From Rubellimicrobium thermophilum DSM 16684 (GTDB lineage: Bacteria > Pseudomonadota > Alphaproteobacteria > Rhodobacterales > Rhodobacteraceae), in assembly GCF_000442315.1 (NCBI RefSeq), contig NZ_KE557320.1, forward strand, positions 707,606 through 771,605: a stretch of DNA of 64,000 nt. The letters run 5' to 3'. Shown here one piece after another: positions 7,436 through 16,159 of this stretch. The translations under genes and the position numbers were made by a program. How positions within the stretch are numbered: the stretch's first letter is position 1; every line of letters begins with the position of its first letter. The notes beneath the pieces are model-generated. The model was not told the DNA's origin. It was given only the letters and a program-made list of their open reading frames with translations, and did no database searches.

Positions 7436-8518
7436 CTAGTCCGCGCCGCGCCCTTTGGGAACCCCTGCGGACCATTCGCGCAGCAGGCGCGGCAGGCGGC
7501 GCAGGGCCTTGTAGCTCTCGACATGCAGGTCGATGCGGGTAGCCGGGTTGCCCATCATGACGCGACCGCGCGGCACATTGGAATGAATGGCCGATGCGCC
7601 GGTGATCACCACGTCATCCCCGACGACGAGATTGTCCCCTACCCCGGCCTTGCCACCCAGAACGACCCGGTCGCCGAGCACGCTCGATCCGGCGACGCCT
7701 GACTGACCGCACAGGAGGCAGTGCCGGCCCACCACCACATTATGGGCAACCATCACGAGATTGTCGATCTTCGTGCCGTCGCCGATCCGGGTCGGGCGGA
7801 TCGTCCCCGCATCCACCGTGGAGCCGGCGCCGATCTCCACATCATCGCCGATCTCGACCCCGCCGAGGGAATGGATCCGATGCCATGTGGGATCCTCGAG
7901 CGCGGGAATCTCTCCTTCGGCCATGCGGCTGCGGGCCAGTTCGACATGCGAGGGGGCGGCCGTGACAAAGGAGAAGCCATCGGCGCCGATCACCGCATTG
8001 GGATGGATGATCACGCTGCGGCCGATGGTCACACGCCGTCCGATGCGGACGCCGGCATGGATCTGTCCCCCTGCACCGATGCGGACGCCCGGCGCGATCG
8101 TGACATGGGGACCGATCCGCGTTCCAGGGCCGATCACCGCCCCTGCACCGACGACCGTGAAGGCGCCGATCGCGACATCCTCTGCCAGTTCGGCACCCGG
8201 ATCGATAACGGCCGAGGGATGGATGCCGGGCGGCAGGGCGGGTTCGTCCAGAAGGGCCGTCAGGCGTGCCATCGCCAGACGCCCGCGGGGCACGAAGATC
8301 GCCGCATCGAGACCGAGAGCCTGCCAGTCCGCCTCGGGCCAGAGAAGGGCGGCCCGCGCCCGTCCCCTGGCGAGATCCCCGGCCCAGTCCGGCGCGATCG
8401 CGATGGCCAGCTCATCCGGGCTGGCGGATCCGGGCTCGGCCGCGCCCCGCACGGACAGCGACAGATCCCCTTCGGCCCTGGCGCCGAGCGCTTCGGCAAT
8501 GCGGGCGATGGTCAGCAT
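7436..8518 (-). CDS. lpxD: LpxD-type UDP-acylglucosamine N-acyltransferase
   Basis: 360 residues. An N-terminal uridine-binding domain (residues 1-95) is followed by a left-handed beta-helix of hexapeptide repeats (IGAFTVVGAGAVIG and following) and a C-terminal helix. The catalytic His is present at 259 (VMVAHNVVVG). Housekeeping LpxD transfers 3-hydroxyacyl chains from ACP to the lipid A precursor. Here the neighbours are an L,D-transpeptidase, a private ACP and a KAS instead of bamA-fabZ-lpxA, so this may be a second copy with another acceptor or chain. I chose ATG 8518 because the GGAAGGGG ribosome site is well spaced for it; GTG 8524 is too close. Confidence 0.85.
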   Translation of the reverse strand: MLTIARIAEALGARAEGDLSLSVRGAAEPGSASPDELAIAIAPDWAGDLARGRARAALLWPEADWQALGLDAAIFVPRGRLAMARLTALLDEPALPPGIHPSAVIDPGAELAEDVAIGAFTVVGAGAVIGPGTRIGPHVTIAPGVRIGAGGQIHAGVRIGRRVTIGRSVIIHPNAVIGADGFSFVTAAPSHVELARSRMAEGEIPALEDPTWHRIHSLGGVEIGDDVEIGAGSTVDAGTIRPTRIGDGTKIDNLVMVAHNVVVGRHCLLCGQSGVAGSSVLGDRVVLGGKAGVGDNLVVGDDVVITGASAIHSNVPRGRVMMGNPATRIDLHVESYKALRRLPRLLREWSAGVPKGRGAD

Positions 8519-8544
8519 GGGCACCCCCTTCCGGAAGAGGGCTT

Positions 8545-10155
8545 CTATCCCTGAAGCGGCGCTGCCTCCACCCCCCTGGCGGCCAGGGCCTCCCAGATGC
8601 GGCCGTCGCGGCCATAGATGTCGCGGCGGAACTGAAGGCCGCCCCGGACCTTCGTGAAGGCCGTCCGGTATTCGAGATGGACGGGCACGGGCTCTTCGAG
8701 ATCGACCCGCGTTTCGGCCCCGCTCTGCAGATGGCGGGCGAAGAATCCCTCCGGATCATCGGTCTGCCGCGCGAGAAGATGATAGGCGAACTCGCGCGGC
8801 CTCTGCAGACGGATGCAGCCATGGCTGAAGGCCCGCACCTCGCGCGCGAAGAGATCACGGGCCGGCGTGTCATGAAGATAGATGTTCCACGGATTGGGGA
8901 ACATGAACTTCACCTCGCCCAAGGCGTTGTTCGGTCCGGGCGGCTGGTGCATGGCAAAGGGGAAGCTCGAGGCGGAATAGCGCGAGAAATCGACGGCCGC
9001 GCGGTTGATCAGCCGTCCGGCCGAATCGGTGATGCGCAGATGTCCGGCGGCATTGGGGTTGCGCTGAAGCTGCGGCAGATACTCCCGCACGATGATGGAA
9101 CGGGGCACGAACCAGCTCGGATTGATGACCATGTATTCCATCTGGTCCGAGAATTCGGGGCTCTGGCGATGTTCTTCGACAGCCCCGATCACCGCGCGGG
9201 TCCGGAAGGTGACGGCATCGTCGTCCACGATCTCGGCCGAGAAGTCGGGCAGGTTGACCCAGATGTGACGCTGCCCCCGCGGTGCGGCATTCCAGCGTTC
9301 GCGCTCGAGCGCGACAAGCACCGAACGCAGCCGTTCGGCCGGGCCCAGATTGATCTCGCGCAGCGTTCCGTCGCCGGCGATGCCGTCGGGCTCGAGACCG
9401 TGATCCGCCTGGAAGCGCGACACGGCCTCGGCCAGCGCGGCGTCATAGCGGGCGCGGGCCGTGGGCCGCAGATAGCCCATGGCGATCAGCCGGTCGCGCA
9501 GGCGCAGGACGGCCGTTCCGGTCATTCCGGGCTCGAGCCGGCCGCCGGGAACCGTCTCGCCCCAGCCGCCGGCCCGGATGACCTGATCGAGCCGCATCCT
9601 CTCGCGCAGGAGGCGGGCATATTCCGGCGTCCGGGGCCACAGATCGCGCAGGAAGACCTCGGGATCCTCGGACGGGAAGACCGTCAGAAGGGCCAGAGGA
9701 TCGGCCGCCATCGCCTCGCGCTTGATGTGGGGATCGGTCTCTCCGGGAACGAGCATGCCCCGGCCCAGATCGCTGGCAAGGCGCAGCAGGGCGCGGCTCA
9801 TCTCCACCTCTGCCCTGCCCTGGTCGTAGGGGGTGCGCGCTTCTGTCAGCAGCCGCAGCAAGGCCTGCGGATCGTGCCGTGCCGTGCCAAAGCCATGCAG
9901 CGGCGTCTCGGCCATGGCCGAAAGCAGCGCATTGCGGCGCGCGACCTCGACCGGATCGTTGCCGGCCCAGAGTGGCTCGAAATTGCGCCCCCTGTAGAAA
10001 GCCGACAGGACCGCATCCTGCGCTGCCGCCTCGGCAACCCCCAGCCGGAAGCCCGTCACCACCGCAAGGGCTCTGGCACGCCCCGCCGGCAGCACGGCTG
10101 CCGCAGCGCCCGCAGCGAGGGAGAGAAGAAGACGGCGACGCGTGAGATCGGACAT
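8545..10155 (-). CDS. L,D-transpeptidase with scaffold and peptidoglycan-binding domains
   Basis: 536 residues, YcbB/LdtD-like. N-terminal twin-arginine-type signal (TRRRLLLSLAAGAAAAV), a helical scaffold domain to about 200, a PG_binding_1 domain at about 207-268, then the YkuD catalytic domain with SHGCIRLQRP (Cys447) and the upstream His (AMHQPPGPNN, YLHDTP). It makes 3-3 cross-links in periplasmic peptidoglycan. It heads the minus-strand operon and is 26 bp before lpxD, linking cell wall cross-linking to an acyl-transfer module. Identity is secure; the specific substrate is inferred. Confidence 0.92.
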   Translation of the reverse strand: MSDLTRRRLLLSLAAGAAAAVLPAGRARALAVVTGFRLGVAEAAAQDAVLSAFYRGRNFEPLWAGNDPVEVARRNALLSAMAETPLHGFGTARHDPQALLRLLTEARTPYDQGRAEVEMSRALLRLASDLGRGMLVPGETDPHIKREAMAADPLALLTVFPSEDPEVFLRDLWPRTPEYARLLRERMRLDQVIRAGGWGETVPGGRLEPGMTGTAVLRLRDRLIAMGYLRPTARARYDAALAEAVSRFQADHGLEPDGIAGDGTLREINLGPAERLRSVLVALERERWNAAPRGQRHIWVNLPDFSAEIVDDDAVTFRTRAVIGAVEEHRQSPEFSDQMEYMVINPSWFVPRSIIVREYLPQLQRNPNAAGHLRITDSAGRLINRAAVDFSRYSASSFPFAMHQPPGPNNALGEVKFMFPNPWNIYLHDTPARDLFAREVRAFSHGCIRLQRPREFAYHLLARQTDDPEGFFARHLQSGAETRVDLEEPVPVHLEYRTAFTKVRGGLQFRRDIYGRDGRIWEALAARGVEAAPLQG

Positions 10156-10451
10156 CGGTTTCCCGGAGATGATCGGCTTGCCTGTCCGTCAGGATAGCCC
10201 CGGTCATCGTGGCCGCCAATCGCCGTATCGGCAGATCCCGTTGCACAGGGCCGCAGCGCCACATCGGCAAAGTCCGGCCGGTTGCGCAGATTCCTGCCGA
10301 ATGGGGTGATTCGTTAGGAACCGGATGACAGACTGTCCTTGGTCGGCCGCGACGGCTGTGCCATAGTGCAGCCTGCATCTGGGGATGGAACCAAGAATAG
10401 GGCTGTTGAAACAACAGCTTGATACAAGGCGACGGGACAGGCAACGGCGAC
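10156..10451. promoter_or_regulatory. Divergent intergenic region, ldt versus DUF882 gene
   Basis: 296 bp. For the plus strand a weak promoter match is TTGGTC (10339-10344), 17 bp, CATAGT (10362-10367). A perfect 7-bp inverted repeat with an AAA loop (GCTGTTG/CAACAGC, 10402-10418) lies 34 bp before the DUF882 start and could be an operator or leader hairpin. Nothing stronger is seen for the ldt direction. Confidence 0.35.
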
Positions 10452-11021
10452 ATGAACAGCGACAGCTCTCTGGGCATTTCTCGGCGCGCCCTTCTTGGCG
10501 TGTTTGCGGCGACGGCAGTCACGGCCGCTCCGACCTTCTCGAATGCAGCCGGATTCCTCCGCGGTGCCGGCGACATCCGGCGGATCCGGATGTATTCCGG
10601 CCGCACCGGCGAACGGATCGACACCATCTACTGGATCGATGGCGAATACATCGCCGAAGCCGTTCGCGAGATCAGCCTCTTCATGCGCGACTGGCGCACC
10701 GGTCAGGCCGTCGCCATCGACACCCGCACCATCGACATCATGACGGCAGCCTACAATCTGCTCGAGGTGAACGAGCCCTACATGCTGCTGTCCGGCTACC
10801 GCTCGCCCCAGACCAATGCCATGCTGCGCGCCCAGTCCTCGGGCGTGGCGCGCAACTCGCTCCACATGCGCGGACAGGCGGCGGATCTGCGGCTCGATTC
10901 GCGGTCGGTGAACCAGATTGCCCGCGCTGCCCTGGCCTGCCGTGCCGGGGGTGTCGGCCGCTACAGCCGATCCAACTTCGTCCACATGGATTGCGGCGAC
11001 GTCCGCACTTGGGGCGCCTGA
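10452..11021 (+). CDS. DUF882 / YcbK-like peptidase M15-family exported protein
   Basis: 189 residues. A twin-arginine signal (SRRALLGVFAATAVTAA) directs it to the periplasm. The DUF882 domain carries the LAS-type metallopeptidase motifs: SGYRSPQTNAML (zinc His/Asp region), NSLHMRGQAADLRL and FVHMDCGDVRTW. E. coli MepK of this family cleaves 3-3 cross-links made by L,D-transpeptidases, so its position next to and divergent from such a transpeptidase makes sense as a make-and-break pair. ATG 10452 is chosen over an upstream TTG at 10419 because it starts right before the Tat signal. Confidence 0.87.
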   Translation: MNSDSSLGISRRALLGVFAATAVTAAPTFSNAAGFLRGAGDIRRIRMYSGRTGERIDTIYWIDGEYIAEAVREISLFMRDWRTGQAVAIDTRTIDIMTAAYNLLEVNEPYMLLSGYRSPQTNAMLRAQSSGVARNSLHMRGQAADLRLDSRSVNQIARAALACRAGGVGRYSRSNFVHMDCGDVRTWGA

Positions 11022-11063
11022 AAGACCCGCACAGAGTCGCCTTTCGTCATTCGCATCCTGTCG

Positions 11064-11082
11064 CGCCCCCCCTGCGGGGGCG
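11064..11082 (+). terminator. GC-rich hairpin after DUF882 gene
   Basis: Arms CGCCCCC (11064-11070) and GGGGGCG (11076-11082) around a 5-nt loop, followed by TTGTCGT. It lies 43 bp after the DUF882 stop. The stem is strong but the T tract is poor. The remaining gap to the tRNA at 11241 shows nothing else recognisable. Confidence 0.6.
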
Positions 11083-11240
11083 TTGTCGTGTCAGGAGGTG
11101 ACAGGACAGGGATCGGAGGGAGGGGGCAGAGACAAAGCCGGAAAGCGGGCACGCGGCATTCCGGGCGTCCCCGGGCTGGGTGCCGGACCCTTCTGGGGGA
11201 ATTCACGGCAACCGGACAAAGCGGCAGCCAGGCAGGAGGC

Positions 11241-11317
11241 TGGCGCACCCGACAGGATTCGAACCTGTGACCTCTGCCTTCGGAGGGCAGCACTCTATCC
11301 AGCTGAGCTACGGGTGC
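11241..11317 (-). tRNA. tRNA-Arg (anticodon CCG)
   Basis: Full cloverleaf on the minus strand: acceptor stem GCACCCG/CGGGTGC, D arm with AGCTGGATAGAG, anticodon stem CTGCC/GGCAG with loop CTCCGAA (anticodon CCG, reads CGG), and T loop GTTCGAATC. The discriminator G and the 3' CCA are encoded (11244 to 11241). It lies 41 bp downstream of sufS on the same strand. No integrase gene or repeated 3' end is nearby, so there is no sign of use as an attachment site. Confidence 0.97.
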
Positions 11318-11358
11318 CTGCGCGCGGCATAGGCCATCGGCCGATCGGGCGCAAGCCG

Positions 11359-12577
11359 TCAACCGAACAGATCGCGGCAGAGCTCGAGCCCCTCCACGAG
11401 GGCATCGACCTCTTCGACCGTGTTGTAGAGACCGAAAGAGGCCCGGCAGGTGGCAGACTTGCCGAAGAACTCCAGCAGCGGCATCGCGCAATGCGTGCCT
11501 GCGCGGACCGCGATCCCCCGGCGGTCGAGCACCGTGGACAGGTCATGGGCATGCGCCCCTGCCATGGTGAAGGAGAAGATGGCGGCCTTGTCCTCGGCCC
11601 GGCCCTGAAGCTCGAGCCAGTCCAGCGCCTCCAGCCGCTGGCGGGCATGGTCCCGCAATGTCCGCTCATGCGCGGCAATGTTCTCCATCCCCAGAGACGT
11701 CAGATAGTCCAGGGCCACGCCGAAACCGATCGTCGGCACGATACCGGGTGTGCCGGCCTCGAACTTCATGGGGGGGATCGGCATAGGTCACGGTATCGCG
11801 CGTGACCTCGCGAATCATGTCGCCGCCGCCCAGGAAGGGGCGCATCTCGGCCATGCGCTCGCGCCGGATCCAGATCGCGCCCGATCCCGATGGACCATAG
11901 AGCTTGTGCCCCGTGACGGGATAGAAATCGCAACCGATGGCCTGCACATCCACCGGCATGTGCACGGCGGCCTGACTGCCATCCACCAGGACGGGCACCC
12001 CCTTCTCGCGCGCGCCGGCACAGATCGCCGCCACATCGACGATGGTGCCGGTCACGTTCGACAGATGCGTGACCGCGACAAGCCGCGTGCGCGGGCCGAT
12101 GGCGTCGATCACCGCCTGCGGGTCAAGGCGCCCCTCGCGGTCGCATTCGACCCATTTCAGCACGATTCCCTGCCGTTCACGCAGGAAATGCCAGGGCACG
12201 ATATTGGCATGGTGCTCGAGCAGCGACAGCACGATCTCGTCCCCGGCCTCCATCCGGGGCATGGCCCAGGCATAGGCGACCAGGTTGATTCCCTGCGTCG
12301 TGCCGGTGGTGAAGACGATCTCGTCCTCATGCGCGGCATGAAGGAAGCGCGCGATCTTGCCGCGCACGGCCTCATAACGCTCGGTCGCGACTGTGGAGAG
12401 GAAATGCAGGCCGCGATGGACATTCGCATAGTCCTCGGCATAGGCCTGCGTCACCGCCTCGATCACCGGCCGAGGCTTCTGCGCCGAGGCCCCGTTGTCG
12501 AGATAGACGAGAGGGCGGTCATGCACCCGGCGAGACAGGATCGGAAAATCGGCCCGGATGGCGTGAACGTCATACAT
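11359..12577 (-). CDS. sufS: Cysteine desulfurase SufS (one frameshift as sequenced)
   Basis: Group II PLP-dependent desulfurase that takes sulfur from cysteine for SufBCD. The frame breaks at a run of seven G (11770-11776): with one base removed, TYADPP joins MKFEAGTPG and gives a 405-residue protein of normal length. The PLP lysine lies in VTGHKLYGP and the persulfide Cys in RAGTHCAMPLL. Its start overlaps the stop of the upstream Yip1-like gene by 8 bp. It is last in the suf operon; no sufE, sufT or sufA follows here, and the tRNA comes next. An indel error in the sequence is likelier than loss of function. Confidence 0.9.
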
Positions 12578-13172
12578 GGGCGGCCTCCAGTGGCGCGATG
12601 AAGGGACCGAGGAGGAGCGTCAGCCCGATCGCCAGGGCGACAAGAGCAAGGAGCAGCGTGGCGATCGTCCGGCCATAGCTGTGGAAACCATGCAGTTCCC
12701 GGACGAAATGCACGAGGCACCACAGCATGATCCCCAGCCCGGCCAGGGCGGCAAGGCCCGCAAGGGGGGGGAGCAGAAGCAGGATCAGCGCCTGAACGAC
12801 CTGGACCGCGAGTCCCACGACCTCGAGCCAGCCCATCAGCAGGAGGGCCTCGGTCAGCCGGCCCCTACCCCCCAGCATCTGCCCGGCCACCTGGATCGCC
12901 CCGGCCGAAAGGGTCAGCGAGACGAACAGCAGGACGGCATGGGCCAGAGGCCCCAGGCTGAGCATCTCATCCTCCGAGACGGGGAGGACGAATCGCCCGC
13001 CCCCCACCATCCCCACGAGAAGGGCATCGAGCACGCACAGCAGGACCACAAGTTCCACGACGGTCCCCAGTGGCAGGCCCCAGCGCATGAGCCGCGCGGC
13101 AAGCTTCTGCGGCGTGGTGATGCTCTCGCGCAGGAGGGCCAGGAGACCGGGAGGGGCGGGTTCAGGCGGCAC
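12570..13172 (-). CDS. Yip1-family membrane protein (second copy)
   Basis: 200 residues with about five transmembrane helices, among them LVVLLCVLDALLVGMV, HAVLLFVSLTLSAG, VQALILLLLPPLAG and ATLLLALVALAIG. It resembles the bacterial Yip1/DUF1282 fold; function unknown. I chose GTG 13172, which has AAGGGG 7 bp upstream and overlaps the upstream gene by 11 bp; an ATG at 13226 would add a charged tail inside that gene. It overlaps sufS by 8 bp. With its neighbour it sits between sufD and sufS, so it is cotranscribed with iron-sulfur assembly genes. Confidence 0.8.
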   Translation of the reverse strand: MPPEPAPPGLLALLRESITTPQKLAARLMRWGLPLGTVVELVVLLCVLDALLVGMVGGGRFVLPVSEDEMLSLGPLAHAVLLFVSLTLSAGAIQVAGQMLGGRGRLTEALLLMGWLEVVGLAVQVVQALILLLLPPLAGLAALAGLGIMLWCLVHFVRELHGFHSYGRTIATLLLALVALAIGLTLLLGPFIAPLEAAHV

Positions 13173-13680
13173 GGATCTGCCCCTTTCGCGCCGCTTCCTG
13201 ATGGCAGACGACCCAGAAGCCGGCAAAGACGGCGATCCAGAGGATCCCGGTCAGATTCGCGGCAACCGTGCCGCCCGTCAGGGCCCGGGCCATGCCCGAC
13301 AGCAGCGCCAGAGGCGAGGCCGCAAGCCAGGCCCAGAACAGCCCGAGGCGGGCCGACCAGGGCTGCGTTCCGCCCCCAGCCAGACGCGTGACCTGATGTG
13401 CGACGAAGGCCAGGAAATAGAACAGCAGCGGCACGATCATGAGCCATCCGAACAGTGCGGTGCCCGCAAGCTGATCGAAGGCGGCCCCCGGCGGATCCAT
13501 CAGCCGGTTGGCCGCCGCTTCCTGCAGAAGCCGCGGCCACTGGGCGATCCAGACGAGGAGGCACCCGATCATCAGGAAGGCGAGAGCGCGGGCCTCCTGC
13601 GGCCCGCGGGCCAGATGCTCGCGCATCACCTGCCGCGGTCCGCGACGCAGGCTCCGGACGATATCCGCCGTCACGCCCAT
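13162..13680 (-). CDS. Yip1-family membrane protein (first copy)
   Basis: 172 residues, about four membrane helices: LAFLMIGCLLVWIAQW, LFGWLMIVPLLFYFLAFV, RLGLFWAWLAASPLALL and LTGILWIAVFAGFWVV. The amphipathic N-terminus (VRSLRRGPRQVMREHL) is cytoplasmic. It starts 1 bp after the sufD stop and overlaps the next Yip1-like gene, so the pair may form a two-subunit membrane complex. Sequence similarity between the two is weak. No catalytic motif is seen; a link to Fe-S assembly rests only on operon position. Confidence 0.8.
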   Translation of the reverse strand: MGVTADIVRSLRRGPRQVMREHLARGPQEARALAFLMIGCLLVWIAQWPRLLQEAAANRLMDPPGAAFDQLAGTALFGWLMIVPLLFYFLAFVAHQVTRLAGGGTQPWSARLGLFWAWLAASPLALLSGMARALTGGTVAANLTGILWIAVFAGFWVVCHQEAARKGQIRAA

Positions 13681-13681
13681 C

Positions 13682-14968
13682 CTAGCGATGCCTCCGCAGC
13701 CAGCCCTCGAGCTTTTCCGACAGCTCGCCGGCCAATCTTTCGTCGGGGATCTCGTCCAGCGCCTCGTGCAGGAAGGCCAGAGTCAGCAGATCGCGGGCCT
13801 CCTCGGCCGGCACCCCGCGCGAGCGCAGGTAGAACAGGGCTGTCTCGTCGATGGCGCCGGCGGTTGACCCGTGCGAGCATTTCACGTCGTCGGCATAGAT
13901 CTCCAGCTCCGGCTTGGCGAGGAACTGGCTCCGCTCGTCCAGCAACAGCCCCTGCGAGATCTGATAGCCATCGGTCTTCTGCGCGGTCCGTTCCACGAGG
14001 ATCTTCCCCTGGAACACGCCCACGGCGCCATGGCGCAGGACCTTCTTGAAGACCTGCCGGCTTTCGCAGCCCCGCCCCCGGTGGGTGACGAACACCGTGT
14101 CATCATGGTGGAAATCGCCATCGCCGACGGCGGCACCGGCGACATGGGCCACCGCTTCGTCGCCCGTCAGCGTCACGAAGGCCTCGTTCCGGCTGAGCGC
14201 GCCGTTGAAGCCGAGCGTGAAGGAGCGGAACTCGCCCTGCCCCGCCACCCGCGCGAACAGATGGGTGACGGCGATCCGTGCCGGATCGCGGCCCTGCAGG
14301 CGGACGTGATGGAAGCGGCTGCCTTCGGCAACATCCACCTCCAGCACCGTGTTCAGGCGGGCGGCGCCGACCCCGCTTTCGAGCAGCGTCACACTCGCCC
14401 CGCCTTCCACCCGGACAACATGATGAAGAAGGACCTCTGCCCCGTCCCCTGTGCGGCGATAGACGAGATGGATGGGGCGGGAGGCCTCGCCGCGCACGCG
14501 GATGAGCGCGCCTTCCGCGGCGAAGGCGGTGTTCAGCGCAGCGAAGGGGCGCGGGACCGGCTTCTGGCCTTCGGCCTCCAGGACGCCGAAGAGAGAGGCC
14601 GCCCAATGGCCCTCGGCTGGCTCCAGCCTGCCCAGATGCCCGATCTCCACCCCCTCGGGCGCAAGGGGATCGGAGGCCGCGGCATCGAAACGGCCATCGA
14701 CAAAGACGATCCGTAGAGGCTCGACCGCGGCGAAGGCCGGCTTCTCGTCATCCTCGCGCAGCGGAACGGCCGGCACGGCAGGGGAGACAAGGCGTCCCGG
14801 ATCGGTGAAACGCCAGTATTCGTCGCGCCGTTGAGGCAGGCCCATCCGGCGCAGCCTCTCCAGCGCGGCATCGCGCGCCGCGCCGAGCCAGGCCGCACCT
14901 CCCGGGCGCGGCAGCGCGGCGATCAGCGCCTCGGTCGTTTCCTGACGAAGGGTCGATTGCATCGTCAT
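13682..14968 (-). CDS. sufD: Fe-S cluster assembly scaffold subunit SufD
   Basis: 428 residues, standard for SufD. Part of the SufB-SufC2-SufD scaffold on which iron-sulfur clusters are built. The N-terminal helical domain with EYWRFTDP is followed by the right-handed beta-helix core, and the C-terminus has the family signature DDVKCSHGSTAGAIDE with ETALFYLRSRGVPAEEA. The start overlaps sufC by 4 bp (ATGA). It is intact, unlike sufB and sufS in this sequence. Confidence 0.95.
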   Translation of the reverse strand: MTMQSTLRQETTEALIAALPRPGGAAWLGAARDAALERLRRMGLPQRRDEYWRFTDPGRLVSPAVPAVPLREDDEKPAFAAVEPLRIVFVDGRFDAAASDPLAPEGVEIGHLGRLEPAEGHWAASLFGVLEAEGQKPVPRPFAALNTAFAAEGALIRVRGEASRPIHLVYRRTGDGAEVLLHHVVRVEGGASVTLLESGVGAARLNTVLEVDVAEGSRFHHVRLQGRDPARIAVTHLFARVAGQGEFRSFTLGFNGALSRNEAFVTLTGDEAVAHVAGAAVGDGDFHHDDTVFVTHRGRGCESRQVFKKVLRHGAVGVFQGKILVERTAQKTDGYQISQGLLLDERSQFLAKPELEIYADDVKCSHGSTAGAIDETALFYLRSRGVPAEEARDLLTLAFLHEALDEIPDERLAGELSEKLEGWLRRHR

Positions 14969-15726
14969 GCCGCTGCTCCGGCGCCGAGGATTCCGGCATA
15001 GCCGTTGGTCTCGACCTCGAGCGCGAGATCGGGCCCGCCGCTGCGGACGATCCGTCCATCGGCCATGATATGCACCACATCCGGGACGATATGATCCAGC
15101 AGGCGCTGATAATGCGTGATGACCAGGAAGGCGCGCCCCGCATCGCGCAGTGCGTTCACCCCATCCGCCACCAACCGCATCGCATCCACATCAAGGCCCG
15201 AATCCGTCTCGTCGAGGATGCACATGCGCGGCTCGAGCACAGCCATCTGGAGGATCTCGTTGCGCTTCTTCTCTCCGCCCGAGAAGCCGACATTGATCGG
15301 CCGCTTGAGCATCTCGGCATCGATGTTGAGGGCGCGCGCCTTCTCGCGGACGAGGCGGAGGAAATCGCCGGAGGAGATCTCTTCCTCGCCCCGTGCCTTG
15401 CGCTGGGCGTTCAGCGCCGTGCGCAGGAAGGTCATGTTGCCGACGCCGGGAATCTCGACCGGATACTGGAAGGCGAGGAACAGCCCCGCGGCGGCCCGCT
15501 CCTCGGGCTCCATGGCAAGGATGTCCTCGCCATCGAGCCGTGCGCTGCCTTGCGTGACCACATAGCCCTCCCGGCCGGCGAGGACATAGGACAGCGTGGA
15601 CTTGCCCGAACCGTTCGGGCCCATGATGGCGTGGACACGGCCCGCCTCCACCGTCAGGTCGAGACCCTTGAGGATGGGCTTGCCCCCTTCCTCCAGTTCG
15701 ACATGCAGATTCCTGATTTCCAGCAT
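14965..15726 (-). CDS. sufC: Fe-S assembly ATPase SufC
   Basis: ABC-type ATPase of the SufBCD complex, cytoplasmic and not a transporter. 253 residues. Walker A GPNGSGKST, Q loop FQYPVEIPG, signature GFSGGEKKR, Walker B MCILDETDSGLD, and the switch His in VITHYQRLL. The DETDSGLD form is diagnostic of SufC. It is 25 bp after the upstream hypothetical gene and overlaps sufD by 4 bp. Confidence 0.97.
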   Translation of the reverse strand: MLEIRNLHVELEEGGKPILKGLDLTVEAGRVHAIMGPNGSGKSTLSYVLAGREGYVVTQGSARLDGEDILAMEPEERAAAGLFLAFQYPVEIPGVGNMTFLRTALNAQRKARGEEEISSGDFLRLVREKARALNIDAEMLKRPINVGFSGGEKKRNEILQMAVLEPRMCILDETDSGLDVDAMRLVADGVNALRDAGRAFLVITHYQRLLDHIVPDVVHIMADGRIVRSGGPDLALEVETNGYAGILGAGAAA

Positions 15727-15751
15727 CGAATCCTCCAGAGGCCCGGCGGGC

Positions 15752-16159
15752 CTAATGTGCTCGTGTGAAGACGTCCATCACCCAGGTCAGATCGCCGGGA
15801 TGCAACGCCGTGGGGGTCAGGTCGAATCGCGCCATCCGGCCGACCATCGCGGCAGGACGTGCATAGCGTTCGACTTCGCGATAGGCGGGACGATCGGCAT
15901 CGTCGTCCCAGAAAACCGTGACCGGCCTTTCGCCGCGGAACAGCACCGTCAGGAAGCAGGCGGCGCGGGACCGGCCCCAGGACGAGACGGGGCCGACTGC
16001 GCGCTGTGGCTGGGCGGCCGCCATCAGCATGAACCCCCCGCCCCGTATTCGAGGATCACCTCCGATCACCTCCGCGCGCGAGAGGCCATCGCGCAGGAAA
16101 GCCGCCTCGGCATCGGGGAGGAGAAGTTGCGGCCGTTCTGCCGTCAGCGTCTCAGCCAA
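15752..16159 (-). CDS. Hypothetical protein of the suf operon
   Basis: 135 residues, soluble, no signal or membrane segment. Visible stretches are [23 protein letters not shown], broken here as [10 protein letters not shown] then [16 protein letters not shown], and [20 protein letters not shown]. No family motif is recognised. The start is a TTG overlapping the ybjQ stop by 8 bp (TTGGCTGA); no ATG fits. It lies 25 bp before sufC, so it is cotranscribed with it. Unnamed small genes between sufB and sufC occur in other Rhodobacterales isc-suf operons as I recall, but no role is established. Confidence 0.75.
   Translation of the reverse strand: MAETLTAERPQLLLPDAEAAFLRDGLSRAEVIGGDPRIRGGGFMLMAAAQPQRAVGPVSSWGRSRAACFLTVLFRGERPVTVFWDDDADRPAYREVERYARPAAMVGRMARFDLTPTALHPGDLTWVMDVFTRAH

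Noticed and set aside
10402-10418. Heat-shock type promoter in the GTTGAAAC inverted repeat before DUF882
   Set aside because: No matching -10 of the sigma32 type lies at the right distance; the dyad alone is kept as a weak feature.
11241-11317. tRNA-Arg as an integration site for a genomic island
   Set aside because: No integrase, no direct repeat of the tRNA 3' end, and both neighbours are core genes with normal composition.
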